NCBI RefSeq assembly: GCF_900182705.1 | Contig: NZ_FXTP01000003.1 | Span: 124,001 to 188,000 of the forward strand | Length of the DNA: 64,000 nt | Direction: 5' to 3' | Source: Gracilimonas mengyeensis | GTDB lineage: Bacteria; Bacteroidota; Rhodothermia; Balneolales; Balneolaceae | Shown here: positions 1 to 8,217 of the stretch, one piece after another | Layout: every line of letters starts with the position of its first letter | Numbering within the stretch: position 1 is the stretch's first letter | The notes under the pieces: model-generated | Databases searched by the model: none | What the model saw: only the letters and a program-made list of their open reading frames with translations | What the model was told of the DNA's origin: nothing | Position numbers and translations under genes: made by a program

Positions 1-1284
1 GTTTTCTACATCGTTAATCACAGCTAAACCAACCGGGTTGGGGCCCTGGCTACTGCCTTCAAAATCGCCCAGCGGGCCTGCGTATTGTCCATCCCGAAAT
101 ACGGGTACGGTAGGAGACATTTCCAATGCACCAACAATGCGGTTATCCGTGGCAAATGGATAATCTTCAGGGATAGAAGCCTGATTGGTTCGGGCCAAAG
201 AAAGACGGTTACCAATTTTGAAGTAATCGTTGATCTTATAATCAGCGTTAGCTTGTATTGAGCCGCGTTCAAAACCACTGCCCACCAACACTCCTTCCTG
301 GTCGTAATATCCACCCGATACGAAATATTGCAAGTCCTCAGTTCCACCTGATACCGACAGGTTATACTTTTGCATCACCGCATTTTGTGATAATTCATCC
401 TGCCAGTCGGTTCCTTTTCCTAATGAAGAAGGGTTATCCCAATACGTTTCCAAACCGGAGGCTGCGCGGGCCTCATTCTGCATGCGGGCATATTGCTCGG
501 CATTCAACATGTCCATCTTATTAGACAGCTGCTGGATACCACGAGTCATGTCAAAATCAATTTGAGCTTCCCCAATCGTACCGCCTTTGGTAGTTACAAG
601 CACTACACCGTTGGCTCCATTGGCCCCATAAATAGCGGCAGCTGAAGCATCCTTAAGAATTTCTATCGATTTGATATTCTGCGGGTTGATGGAGTTGATA
701 TCCCCGCCAGGGATCCCATCTATAACATATAATGGACTACTATTCCCAATGGTACCAATACCTCGAACATCTACCGAAATACCCGCGCCGGGAGCACCAC
801 TATTCTGCGTAATATTTACACCAGCCACCCGACCTTGCAGCGCCTGGTTTAAATTTGTTGTGGTTTGCTGGGCTATTTCAGTTGCCGGAACGGAGGATAT
901 AGAAGAAGTCACTTCCATACGTCTTTGGGTTCCATACCCAACCACCACAACTTCAGACAGGCTGCCGATACGCTCAACCAGTTTAACGTCTAAATATTCT
1001 TGTGATCCTACCGTAATTTCTTGTGTTTCGAAACCTACGTAAGAAAAAACAAGAATTGTATTTGAACCTGGCACCCTGAGGGTAAATTCCCCGTCAAGAT
1101 TTGTTGTAGTTCCATTTAATGTCCCTTTTATGACGATGTTTACCCCAGGCAAGGTTTCCCCTGATTCACTATCAGTCACCCTTCCCGTAACGGTAATTTC
1201 ACTATTTTCACTGTCCTGTCCATGTGCATCAACAGCCATACCCCATACCAATAGGATAAACAGTAAATTGCCTAATATTCGCAT
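1..1284 (-). CDS. SusC/RagA-family TonB-linked outer membrane receptor (N-terminal part, cut by window edge)
   Basis: The minus-strand reading frame stays open for 428 codons from the ATG at 1284 to the window edge, so the C-terminal barrel is missing. It starts with a signal peptide (MRILGNLLFILLVWGMAVDA). A carboxypeptidase-regulatory-like domain follows (about residues 28-95, GRVTDSESGETLPGVNI... ending FSYVGFETQ), then the linker LSEVVVVGYGTQ and the plug domain (ALQGRVAGVNI, VDVRGIGTIGNSSPLYVIDG, EILKDASAAAIYGANGANGV). These are hallmark SusC/RagA motifs. Family members import oligosaccharides or other large nutrients across the outer membrane with a SusD lipoprotein and TonB energy; the SusD partner would lie beyond the window. 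Its promoter region is shared with the divergent sugar-metabolism genes, so a carbohydrate substrate is plausible. Substrate unknown. Confidence 0.95.
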   Translation of the reverse strand, partial: MRILGNLLFILLVWGMAVDAHGQDSENSEITVTGRVTDSESGETLPGVNIVIKGTLNGTTTNLDGEFTLRVPGSNTILVFSYVGFETQEITVGSQEYLDVKLVERIGSLSEVVVVGYGTQRRMEVTSSISSVPATEIAQQTTTNLNQALQGRVAGVNITQNSGAPGAGISVDVRGIGTIGNSSPLYVIDGIPGGDINSINPQNIKSIEILKDASAAAIYGANGANGVVLVTTKGGTIGEAQIDFDMTRGIQQLSNKMDMLNAEQYARMQNEARAASGLETYWDNPSSLGKGTDWQDELSQNAVMQKYNLSVSGGTEDLQYFVSGGYYDQEGVLVGSGFERGSIQANADYKINDYFKIGNRLSLARTNQASIPEDYPFATDNRIVGALEMSPTVPVFRDGQYAGPLGDFEGSSQGPNPVGLAVINDVEN

Positions 1285-1350
1285 ATCGACTTGCCTTATT
1301 ATTTAGAGTTAAAAGCGATTTTTACACGATTTTTCAAAGAATAAGCATTA

Positions 1351-1362
1351 GCAAGCGCTTAC
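1351..1362. promoter_or_regulatory. Candidate LacI-family operator upstream of the susC-like gene
   Basis: The sequence GCAAGCGCTTAC contains the palindrome AAGCGCTT centred on CG. That is the typical core of LacI/GalR-family operators. It lies about 67 bp upstream of the receptor start codon, a reasonable place for repressor control. No lacI-type gene is in the window, so the regulator is not identified. Confidence 0.4.
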
Positions 1363-1557
1363 AACTTTGTTTCGTTATTACTAAATCACTTTTTGGTTTC
1401 AGTTTCTTACTACTTTCCAAGTAATGGAATTTTAAAATAAATTCAAAACAAAAATTTTATAAAAAATAATGCCGTTAAATAGCCTTAAAACGGACATTAT
1501 TAATACAAAAGCCTTGAGAGAGAAAAAAACATTCACTTATTTAAAATAATTCTTTGC

Positions 1558-1577
1558 CTTTCGTTTCCTTATTTTTT
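1558..1577 (+). promoter_or_regulatory. Candidate DeoR/AgaR-type operator upstream of the transporter-agaS-aldolase genes
   Basis: CTTTCGTTTCCTTATTTTTT resembles the TTTCRTTTYRTTTY-like repeats reported for E. coli AgaR. It lies 40-60 bp upstream of the first gene of the sugar cluster. A related T-rich TTTC stretch (5520-5534) sits just upstream of the DeoR-family gene start, on the other side of the cluster. Support is by eye only. Confidence 0.3.
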
Positions 1578-1620
1578 AGAATTACCTGTAGTTAATTCCA
1601 TTTACCCGAATCAATTATTT

Positions 1621-2538
1621 ATGAAAATCAATCAATCAAAAAACTGGCTTTTATATGCCATCGTAACCACTCTCTTTTGGGGAGTATGGGGAGCTCTTAT
1701 CGAAATTCCAGAAAAAGCAGGCTTCCCGGCCACCCTCGGCTATTGTGTTTGGGCTTTAACCATGATCCCCCCTGCCCTGGTGGCGTTACGAAATATCAAC
1801 TGGAAGCTTGAGCATTCTAAAAAAGCAATTTTACTGGGCTCTCTTGCTGGTTTTACCGGCGCCGGCGGACAACTTGTTCTTTTTGAAACGCTTCGTCTTG
1901 GACCCGCATATCTTGTGTTTCCTATTATTTCATTATCTCCCGTAGTAACCATAATACTATCCACCCTCTTTCTTAAAGAAAAGACCGGCAAGTTGGGCTG
2001 GCTCGGCATCGCAATGGCGTTAATTGCTATTCCCTTGCTTTCTTATCAAGAGCCTTCTGCTAATGGAGAAATGAATTTACTATGGCTGGCACTGGCCCTG
2101 GTTGTATTTCTGGCCTGGGGTTTCCAGGCATACGTCCTGAAGTTTGCTAATGAAAGCATGCAAGCCGAAAGCATTTTCTTTTATATGATGGCAACGGCTA
2201 TTGTATTGATTCCCTTCGCTTTATTTATGACCGATTTTTCGCAGGATATAAACTGGGGATGGGACGGGCCTTATTTAGCCGCCCTCATTCAAATCCTCAA
2301 TTCTATAGGTGCCCTGGCCCTTGTTTTTGCCTTTCGATATGGCAAAGCCATCATTGTTTCGCCCATGACCAACGCTCTGGCCCCCGTAATAACTATTGTA
2401 CTATCGCTAACCATTTACGCGGTCATCCCTCACCCTGTTATCATTTCAGGCATGGTGTTAGCCGTGGCTGCGGTGTTGCTATTGACCTATGAAGAAGATC
2501 TAACCCAAGAAGAAGACAAACCGGTACTGGAGAAGTAG
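1621..2538 (+). CDS. DMT superfamily (EamA-like) transporter
   Basis: A 305-aa integral membrane protein with about ten hydrophobic segments forming two EamA-like halves. The first segment is WLLYAIVTTLFWGVWGALI; the second half starts near LLWLALALVVFLAWGFQAYV. There is no signal peptide, and the short C-terminal tail is acidic (EEDLTQEEDK). Such proteins move metabolites across the inner membrane. The gene starts a plus-strand series with the AgaS-type isomerase (75 bp later) and the aldolase, so an amino sugar or hexose derivative is a reasonable substrate guess. No PTS components are seen, which differs from the enterobacterial aga cluster. Family assignment is good; substrate is inference. 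Confidence 0.85.
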   Translation: MKINQSKNWLLYAIVTTLFWGVWGALIEIPEKAGFPATLGYCVWALTMIPPALVALRNINWKLEHSKKAILLGSLAGFTGAGGQLVLFETLRLGPAYLVFPIISLSPVVTIILSTLFLKEKTGKLGWLGIAMALIAIPLLSYQEPSANGEMNLLWLALALVVFLAWGFQAYVLKFANESMQAESIFFYMMATAIVLIPFALFMTDFSQDINWGWDGPYLAALIQILNSIGALALVFAFRYGKAIIVSPMTNALAPVITIVLSLTIYAVIPHPVIISGMVLAVAAVLLLTYEEDLTQEEDKPVLEK

Positions 2539-2613
2539 TTAAATAAAAAAAGGAGTGAAGACGGAATTAATAAAAATTACCTCTAAGACTATCTAACCAT
2601 TTATCAAAATATA

Positions 2614-3765
2614 ATGCAGCTTACATCTAATAAAAATAGCTCTTGTGACGACACTTTTACGTGCAAAGAGATTTTAGGGCAGCCAGAACTCTGGCAGAAA
2701 ACATATACACAGTTGCTGAAGAAAAGCAGCGAGATTAAAGACTTTTTTGATGCACAAAACATCCACCCCGGAAACGAAATTAATATTATTCTTACCGGGG
2801 CTGGAACATCGGCTTATATCGGAGAGATTACCCGTTATGCATTCCTGAAGGCAGGATTTCATCGAACACAGGCAATCCCAACTACCGATCTTGTAACCCA
2901 TTACGAAGATCTTTTAGACACCGAAACCCCATTACTGCTGATTTCTTTTGGCCGATCCGGCAATAGCCCGGAAAGTGTAGCCGCCCTGAATCTTGCAAAC
3001 GAACATTGCAAAAAAGTTAGCCACCTTATCATAACCTGTAATCCCAGCGGCAAGCTTTCTCAAAAAGCCGACCCTTCAAATTCTTGCATCTTTACTTTAC
3101 CCCCTGAAGCTGAAGACAAAGGGCTGGCCATGACCGGCAGTTTTTCCAGCATGGTTCTGGCTACGACCCTAATTGCGGATCTGCCCAATATTCAAGAGCA
3201 CCAAGCTTCTGTAGATACTTTAGTTGCGCTTGGCAATGAAGTGATAGACAACTACAAAGACGAACTCCAGTACATCGCAAATAAAGACTTTACCAGGGTC
3301 ATATTTCTCGGAGATGGTCCCAATTTGGGGTGCGCCAGAGAATCTCACCTGAAAGTGCAGGAATTATCAGACGGCATCTGCATTGGAAAATTTGATTCCT
3401 TTTTAGGCTTCCGGCATGGTCCAAAAGCCGTGGTAGACGAACACTCTTTGATTGTTTACCTGCTGAGTAACAATGAACACGTCTCCAGGTATCAGTTTGA
3501 CTTGATTGAACAAATAGCCGATCAAAAACTCGGACTTCACCATATAGCTATTGGAAATAAGATCAGGGACAAAAAGCTGGTAGATACTTTCATTCACTTA
3601 CCGGAATCCTCTTCTTGCCCGGAACATTTTCTGCCCATCCCCTATGTGCTGGTTGCTCAAATGCTGGGTTTCTATAAATCTGAAGCATTAGCTCTTGATC
3701 CGGATAACCCTTCCAAAAACGGAGCTATTTCAAGGGTCGTAAAAGGAGTAACCATCTATGAATAA
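2614..3765 (+). CDS. agaS: AgaS-type SIS-domain sugar isomerase/deaminase
   Basis: 383 aa with two SIS (sugar isomerase) domains. The first has ILTGAGTSAYIGE and LLISFGRSGNSPESVAAL (about residues 48-130); the second includes RVIFLGDGPNLGCARES and FLGFRHGPKAVVD (about 228-275). The order and spacing match AgaS/tagatose-6-phosphate ketose-aldose isomerase proteins, which deaminate galactosamine-6-phosphate to tagatose-6-phosphate in N-acetylgalactosamine catabolism. It sits between a transporter and a class II aldolase, with a DeoR regulator after them, which fits that pathway. No kinase or N-acetyl deacetylase gene is in the window, so the pathway is incomplete here. Glucosamine-type deamination is an alternative. 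Confidence 0.85.
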   Translation: MQLTSNKNSSCDDTFTCKEILGQPELWQKTYTQLLKKSSEIKDFFDAQNIHPGNEINIILTGAGTSAYIGEITRYAFLKAGFHRTQAIPTTDLVTHYEDLLDTETPLLLISFGRSGNSPESVAALNLANEHCKKVSHLIITCNPSGKLSQKADPSNSCIFTLPPEAEDKGLAMTGSFSSMVLATTLIADLPNIQEHQASVDTLVALGNEVIDNYKDELQYIANKDFTRVIFLGDGPNLGCARESHLKVQELSDGICIGKFDSFLGFRHGPKAVVDEHSLIVYLLSNNEHVSRYQFDLIEQIADQKLGLHHIAIGNKIRDKKLVDTFIHLPESSSCPEHFLPIPYVLVAQMLGFYKSEALALDPDNPSKNGAISRVVKGVTIYE

Positions 3766-3852
3766 GACCCTCATTTGTAGCATATCCCACTTTGAAAATA
3801 TCGAAGTCATGCGAAGCATCTTTTTTTAATACCCAACCTATTTCTCAAATAA

Positions 3853-4674
3853 ATGAAACCACTTAAAGAAAAGTATAAACAGCTCGAAGATGAAGGCAAA
3901 GCTCTTTTAGCCGTCAATTTCTACAACTTTGAAACCCTGGCAGGTACTTTGCAAGCAACCAAAGAGCGAAACTCTTCGATTATCCTCCAAGCCACCAGCT
4001 CCTCCATTAATTATATGGGATTGCCAGTAACCGTTGGATTAGCCAAATATGCCCGAGAACAGTTTGGGGTGGAAGCCTGGCTCCACCTGGATCATGCAAA
4101 CGACATTGAACTTATCAAAAGATGTCTGGATGCAGGCTTTGATTCCGTTATGATTGATGCCAGCGAAGAGCCTTACGAAAGGAATATTGAATTATCCCAG
4201 AAAGTGGTAAGCCTTGCAGAACCCTATGGCGCTAATGTAGAAGCAGAATTAGGCTACGTGGCTAAACTGGGACAAAACTATGATAAAGTTCAATTTACTC
4301 AGCCCGATGAAGCTCGTGCATTTGTTAACGAAACCGGGGTAAATGCCCTTGCGGTTGCCATCGGTTCTGCCCATGGCTTTTACAAAGAGGAGCCAAAACT
4401 GGATCTGGAGCTGCTTGCAGCCATTCACGAAGTCACCCCGGCTGCCCTGGTGCTGCACGGTGGCTCAGGTATTCCCGCTGATCAGCTAAAAGGCGGTATT
4501 GAACGGGGCATTCGCAAAATAAATGTTGCTACCGAGGTAAAGAACACCTTCATGCAAACCTTAAAAGAAGACCTAAAAACCACCGATGAAATAGATCTTC
4601 GAAAAGTATTTCCTTCCGCCATTAATGAGGTTAAAAAGCTGATTGAAGGCAAACTGGATATCATAAACAGTTAG
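3853..4674 (+). CDS. Class II aldolase, GatY/KbaY/Fba type
   Basis: 273 aa, the normal size for short class II fructose/tagatose-bisphosphate aldolases. Visible elements are the zinc-binding LHLDHAND (about residues 78-85), DSVMIDASE, the second metal ligand region in AVAIGSAHGFYKEEP (about 168-182), LHGGSGIP and the phosphate-binding KINVATE. The enzyme splits a ketose-1,6-bisphosphate into dihydroxyacetone phosphate and glyceraldehyde-3-phosphate. With the upstream AgaS-type isomerase the likely substrate is tagatose-1,6-bisphosphate, which still needs a 6-phosphate kinase not found here. Fructose-1,6-bisphosphate cannot be excluded. A strong terminator follows. Confidence 0.88.
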   Translation: MKPLKEKYKQLEDEGKALLAVNFYNFETLAGTLQATKERNSSIILQATSSSINYMGLPVTVGLAKYAREQFGVEAWLHLDHANDIELIKRCLDAGFDSVMIDASEEPYERNIELSQKVVSLAEPYGANVEAELGYVAKLGQNYDKVQFTQPDEARAFVNETGVNALAVAIGSAHGFYKEEPKLDLELLAAIHEVTPAALVLHGGSGIPADQLKGGIERGIRKINVATEVKNTFMQTLKEDLKTTDEIDLRKVFPSAINEVKKLIEGKLDIINS

Positions 4675-4697
4675 TCTTTGTTGACGGTCACCCCATG

Positions 4698-4739
4698 CCT
4701 GCAGTTTAGTTACTAAACTCACTAAGCTGCAGGTTTTTT
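4698..4739 (+). terminator. Rho-independent terminator after the aldolase gene
   Basis: A stem CCTGCAGTTTAGT pairs with ACTAAGCTGCAGG (one G-T wobble) and is followed by six T. It ends the plus-strand sugar cluster and separates it from the converging DeoR gene. Confidence 0.85.
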
Positions 4740-4751
4740 CTTATCCGGATG

Positions 4752-5516
4752 TTATACTTTAATAACCTCTATCCCAATCTTGTTAAACTTCCCTTCTATT
4801 TCTTTACTGATTCCTTTGTCGGTAATAATCGTACTAATTAAATCGACATCTCCTATGTAGGAAAAACTGTGTCTTCCAAATTTTGAAGAATCCGTAACAG
4901 CAATCACTTCGCTGGCCCGCTCCACCATAATTCGGTTTAGTTGTGCCTCCAGGGGATTGGAGGTCGTCAGACCATAGTCAAAATCTAATCCATCCACCCC
5001 AATAAACAGCTTGTCGAAGTAATAGTTTCTCAGTGTATTTTCCGCTTCAGGGCCTACAATAGAATACGATTTATCGCGCAGCACGCCTCCGGTTAACATC
5101 ACCTCTACATCTGATAAACCTGCAAGCTCCACGGCGATATAAATCGCATTGGTCATTACCGTAATGTTCTTTTTATCCTTCAGGCGGATGGCAATTTCTT
5201 TGGTGGTAGTACCCGAATCTAAAATAATGGCATCTCCATCTTTTATGAGTCCAGCTGCGTACTTGCCAATTCTTCTTTTTTCATTGGCATTAATCTTTTC
5301 TTTCTCTTCCAGGGATGGGTCTTTATATACGCTATTGCGTAAAAGCGCCCCGCCATAGGTACGATGAATCAATCCTTTCTTTTCAAAAAAATCGAGATCA
5401 TTTCTTATGGTTACCGAAGATACATCAAAAAGCTCACTTAACTCATCCACCGTCACAGAGCCCGACTCATTCAGCACTTGTATTATCTTGTCACGTCGCT
5501 TAACTGTTGATTTCAT
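4752..5516 (-). CDS. DeoR/GlpR-family transcriptional regulator
   Basis: About 254 aa. I use the ATG at 5516 (MKSTVKRRDKIIQVL) because the in-frame ATG at 5549 would add eleven atypical residues. An N-terminal winged helix-turn-helix (about residues 5-58) includes VTVDELSELFDVSSVTIRND, the DeoR-family signature, with IHRTYGGALL after it. The C-terminal DeoRC sensor domain has DAIILDSGTTTKEIA, VMTNAIYIA, MLTGGVLRD and KLFIGVDGLD, the pattern that binds sugar phosphates. It converges on the agaS-aldolase genes and is probably their repressor, relieved by a phosphorylated sugar such as tagatose- or galactosamine-6-phosphate (inference). Confidence 0.9.
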   Translation of the reverse strand: MKSTVKRRDKIIQVLNESGSVTVDELSELFDVSSVTIRNDLDFFEKKGLIHRTYGGALLRNSVYKDPSLEEKEKINANEKRRIGKYAAGLIKDGDAIILDSGTTTKEIAIRLKDKKNITVMTNAIYIAVELAGLSDVEVMLTGGVLRDKSYSIVGPEAENTLRNYYFDKLFIGVDGLDFDYGLTTSNPLEAQLNRIMVERASEVIAVTDSSKFGRHSFSYIGDVDLISTIITDKGISKEIEGKFNKIGIEVIKV

Positions 5517-5785
5517 ACGTTTCTTTTTTCCAAAGAATATTAGTAGCAAAGAGAAAAAAAGGAGCTTTGCTTGTTTTTATAGCAAAATATAGGATAAAAC
5601 CCTTTCAAAGTTAAATTAACAATTTATTTTTACTGTACTAAGTTCCATTCACCTGTGTTTAAATCCCCCCCTGAATAAACACACATATTACGACACCCTG
5701 TTTTGATGATACTCTACTATCTTAAACCGGCAAAGTCAACCATTACATTTTGTGGACTAACAAATGTGATGTTTCTTTCATTCTT

Positions 5786-5809
5786 GTTACGAAGGCCCAC
5801 CTTCGTAAC
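5786..5809. repeat. Perfect 10 bp stem hairpin
   Basis: GTTACGAAGG and CCTTCGTAAC are exact reverse complements around a CCCA loop. There is no T-tract on either side, so it is not a standard terminator. It may be a REP-like element. Confidence 0.6.
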
Positions 5810-5818
5810 GCCCTCCCG

Positions 5819-5981
5819 GAAGCTCCTGCTTTCTGTTTATGGGTGCGGAAATCCAAGTATAGCAATAGGTATTAGCCAAATTACTAATTGTATAGCAAGC
5901 ACCGCCCCCTCTTCAATCATCAGACCGCCGAAACTCATTTCCCCTGGCTGCTTTTTCCTGAAACGGTCGGACGAAGAGCGG
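5819..5981. repeat. Left copy of ~150 bp direct repeat flanking the GH28 gene
   Basis: Aligns with 7779-7944. The best-conserved part is CAGACCGCCGAAACTCATTT and, after a short stretch, CGGTCGGACGAAGAGCG. The two copies are in the same orientation, with scattered substitutions and small indels. No transposase is encoded in it. Confidence 0.8.
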
Positions 5982-6001
5982 CGTTTTTCCAAAAAATCAT
6001 T

Positions 6002-6310
6002 AACACAAAAGATGCATCTGTTGTCTCCAACTTCGTAGAGAATGACAACATTGATAATGGGCAGGTTAATAAACGCTCTATTTTTAGTCCAGATACTGAA
6101 ATTAGTCTGGGCGATACCGTTAAAGTAGAAATGCGTTGTATAAGCACCCCTGCCTACACCTATTCCTACACCCTTTCTCAAATTTCGGGAGAAGGCCCCA
6201 TTGGCGGAACAATTCCATCTAATCCGCCCAGTAATATTGCAGGTAGCAATGTTTTGGGTATTTTTATGTACATACCTCAAACATGGACTCAAGTGGTAGT
6301 AGTAGAATAA
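6002..6310 (+). pseudogene. Truncated DUF4249-like C-terminal fragment
   Basis: The plus frame from about 6002 to the TAA at 6308-6310 encodes ~102 residues. It contains DNIDNGQVN, SLGDTVKVEMRCISTPAYTY, TIPSNPPSNIAGSNVLGIF and a hydrophobic end VVVVE. This resembles the C-terminal end of DUF4249 lipoproteins, which often accompany SusC/SusD-type genes. The rest of the protein, with its lipobox, is missing: upstream the frame runs directly into the repeat at 5819-5981. I read it as a remnant left when the repeat or cassette arrived. The family call is from memory of the pattern and moderately uncertain. Confidence 0.45.
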
Positions 6311-6342
6311 GAATTAACCTAATCGCAGTTTAACTGATAACT

Positions 6343-7743
6343 ATGATGATTCTGACCCAAAAACGACAATTGATCTTGCTGTTCGGGATATTCCTGATGA
6401 CTGGCACTGCACTGGCTCAGCAGGAAAATAACAGCAATATTGGGATGGACAGTGTGATAGTAGATGCGCCCTTTGAGATGCCACCAATCACTATCCCGGA
6501 TTTCTCCGCTGCGCCAAGGCTTCCGATCACCGATTTCGGCGCGCAGCCCGGCGATAAGGAATCGACCACACGGGCTATCGATGAAGCAATCGCTCAGGCT
6601 CATGCAGCAGGCGGCGGTATCGTCGTAATCCCTGCGGGCGAATGGCTGACTGGCAAAATTCATCTAAAGAGCAACGTCAATCTCCATGTAGAAGAGCACG
6701 CCGTTCTCAACTTTTCTGAGGACCCCCAGGATTATCTGCCACCGGTCCATACCACGTGGGAAGGCATGGAAGCTTACAACTATTCGCCCCTGATCTACGC
6801 TTTTGAGTGCCACAACGTTGCGATCACCGGCAAAGGCAAGCTCCATGCCCGGCTGGATGTGTGGCGTGATTGGTATGATCGCCCTGAGCCGCATATGGCG
6901 GCCCTGGCCCGGCTATACCACATGGCCGCAAAGGGGGTACCCGTGGAAGAGCGCCAGATGGTGGGTAACCAAGCACACTTGCGGCCTCAGTTTATCCAGT
7001 TCAACCGGTGTGAGAATGTTCTTATGACCGATGTCTCAATTTCAAGCAGTCCGTTTTGGGTCATCCATCCTTACCTGTCGAAGAATGTGGTCATCCGTGG
7101 GGTTAATGTTCAGGCTCACGGCCATAATAACGATGGCGTGGATATCGAAATGAGCCAGAACGTACTGGTCGAAAACTCTACCTTCGATCAGGGCGATGAC
7201 GCCATTGCCATTAAATCCGGGCGCAACCAGGACGCCTGGCGCCTGAATACCCCCTCAAAAAACATCGTCGTGCGCAATTCCTTGATCCGAAATGGTCATC
7301 AGCTTCTGGCAATTGGCAGCGAGCTTTCCGGAGGTGTAGAGAACGTCTTGATCGAAAATTGTCAGTTGGATAAAGAAATTGATGATGTGATGCACCTGCT
7401 TTTTATCAAAACAAATGAACGCCGCGGTGGGTATGTTGATAACATTCACATGCGGAACATTACGGCCGGTGAACTGCGCTATGGCGTGTTAGGTATTGAA
7501 ACCGATGTTCTCTACCAATGGCGTGACTTGGTGCCTACCTACGAACGCCGCCTGACCCCAATCCGTAATGTTCATCTTGAGAATATCAGGACCGGATCGG
7601 TAGATTATATCTCCCAGATAAAAGGTAACGCGGAGCAACCTGTCCAAAGCGTATCCTTAATTGATGTGGAAGTAGATTCGGTGCGAGGAGAGAGGTTTAC
7701 CAATAGCAATGTTGATCATTTTAGTTTTACAAAGAACGAATGA
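6343..7743 (+). CDS. Secreted GH28-family glycoside hydrolase (polygalacturonase type)
   Basis: 466 aa with a signal peptide (MMILTQKRQLILLFGIFLMTGTALA; the next ATG at 6346 is equally possible). The N-terminal TDFGAQPGD and GGGIVVIPAGEWLTG motifs and the right-handed beta-helix repeats are typical of GH28. Active-site elements are HNNDGVDIE (about 260-268), QGDDAIAIKSG (about 283-293, the catalytic aspartate pair), GHQ near 317 (usually GHG) and FIKTNERRGG (the RIK-like site). It should hydrolyse alpha-1,4-galacturonan or a related pectic glycan outside the cytoplasm. It is flanked by direct repeats and followed by a tRNA gene, and by eye is richer in GC than the preceding sugar cluster. It may be an acquired cassette. 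Confidence 0.92.
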   Translation: MMILTQKRQLILLFGIFLMTGTALAQQENNSNIGMDSVIVDAPFEMPPITIPDFSAAPRLPITDFGAQPGDKESTTRAIDEAIAQAHAAGGGIVVIPAGEWLTGKIHLKSNVNLHVEEHAVLNFSEDPQDYLPPVHTTWEGMEAYNYSPLIYAFECHNVAITGKGKLHARLDVWRDWYDRPEPHMAALARLYHMAAKGVPVEERQMVGNQAHLRPQFIQFNRCENVLMTDVSISSSPFWVIHPYLSKNVVIRGVNVQAHGHNNDGVDIEMSQNVLVENSTFDQGDDAIAIKSGRNQDAWRLNTPSKNIVVRNSLIRNGHQLLAIGSELSGGVENVLIENCQLDKEIDDVMHLLFIKTNERRGGYVDNIHMRNITAGELRYGVLGIETDVLYQWRDLVPTYERRLTPIRNVHLENIRTGSVDYISQIKGNAEQPVQSVSLIDVEVDSVRGERFTNSNVDHFSFTKNE

Positions 7744-7778
7744 TGTAGATGTAGCTGGATCACTATTCAACGCCAAAA

Positions 7779-7944
7779 AGCTCAACCAGCTTAAAATTTA
7801 GTGATACGGAAATCCAGCCACAACCATGGGTATTAACTGAACTACCATGTGTAGCAAGTACCTTCCCTTTTTCAATCGTCAGACCGCCGAAACTCATTTC
7901 CACTGGCTGCTATTTCCCGAAGCGGTCGGACGAAGAGCGAGTTG
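7779..7944. repeat. Right copy of ~150 bp direct repeat flanking the GH28 gene
   Basis: Same orientation and same order of conserved blocks as 5819-5981 (GTGATACGGAAATCCAG..., CAGACCGCCGAAACTCATTT, CGGTCGGACGAAGAGCG). It lies between the GH28 stop codon and the terminator of tRNA-Val. Confidence 0.8.
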
Positions 7945-7965
7945 TTTTACAGAAATCCCCAAAAC

Positions 7966-8003
7966 AAAAAAAGCCGGTTGAATCATATGATTCAACCGGC
8001 TTT
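7966..8003 (-). terminator. Terminator of tRNA-Val
   Basis: A perfect inverted repeat at 7973-8000 (GCCGGTTGAATCAT pairing with ATGATTCAACCGGC) is followed on the minus strand by seven T. It lies immediately downstream of the tRNA 3' end. Confidence 0.85.
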
Positions 8004-8081
8004 TGGTGGGCGATGAGGGACTCGAACCCCCGACCCCCTCGGTGTAAACGAGGTGCTCTAAACCAACTGAGCTAATCGCCC
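8004..8081 (-). tRNA. tRNA-Val (anticodon TAC), CCA end encoded
   Basis: The minus strand begins GGGCGAT and ends ATCGCCC plus A plus CCA, giving a perfect seven-pair acceptor stem. The D arm has TAGCTCAGTTGGTTTAGAGC, the anticodon stem CCTCG/CGAGG holds loop TTTACAC (anticodon TAC, reading GUA), and the T loop is GGTTCGAGTCC. All standard elements are present. The gene stands alone and is bordered downstream by the GH28 repeat. Confidence 0.97.
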
Positions 8082-8217
8082 GACTTGCTCGAAGGGCGAC
8101 AAATATAAGAACAATTCTAACTCTCACAAAGAAAAATTTCATCCATTCTTGATTTATTGGTTAACACTGTTAACTTATGGGCGGATATAAAACCGCTTCC
8201 AATAAATCAAATATGCT

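Larger units (their letters stand above)
1285..1620. other. Divergent intergenic region
   Basis: AT-rich 336 bp between the susC-like gene (minus) and the transporter gene (plus). It must hold the promoters for both directions. Two candidate operators are listed separately; I see no small ORF or RNA structure. Confidence 0.7.
5517..6001. other. Intergenic region: regulator promoter, a free hairpin, and the left direct repeat
   Basis: Contains the promoter region of the DeoR-family gene (near 5517-5620), a perfect isolated hairpin at 5786-5809, and the left copy of the repeat that flanks the GH28 gene (5819-5981). The overlapping short ORFs here disagree with one another in frame and are not supported as genes. 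Confidence 0.6.

Noticed and set aside
5837-6292. 151-aa minus-strand frame over the same place
   Set aside because: It is the antisense of the fragment and repeat; the second repeat copy has a stop in the equivalent frame.
5888-6310. 140-aa plus-strand frame read as a complete gene
   Set aside because: Its first ~38 residues lie in the direct repeat, whose other copy does not keep that frame; only the later part resembles a protein family, so I call a fragment instead.
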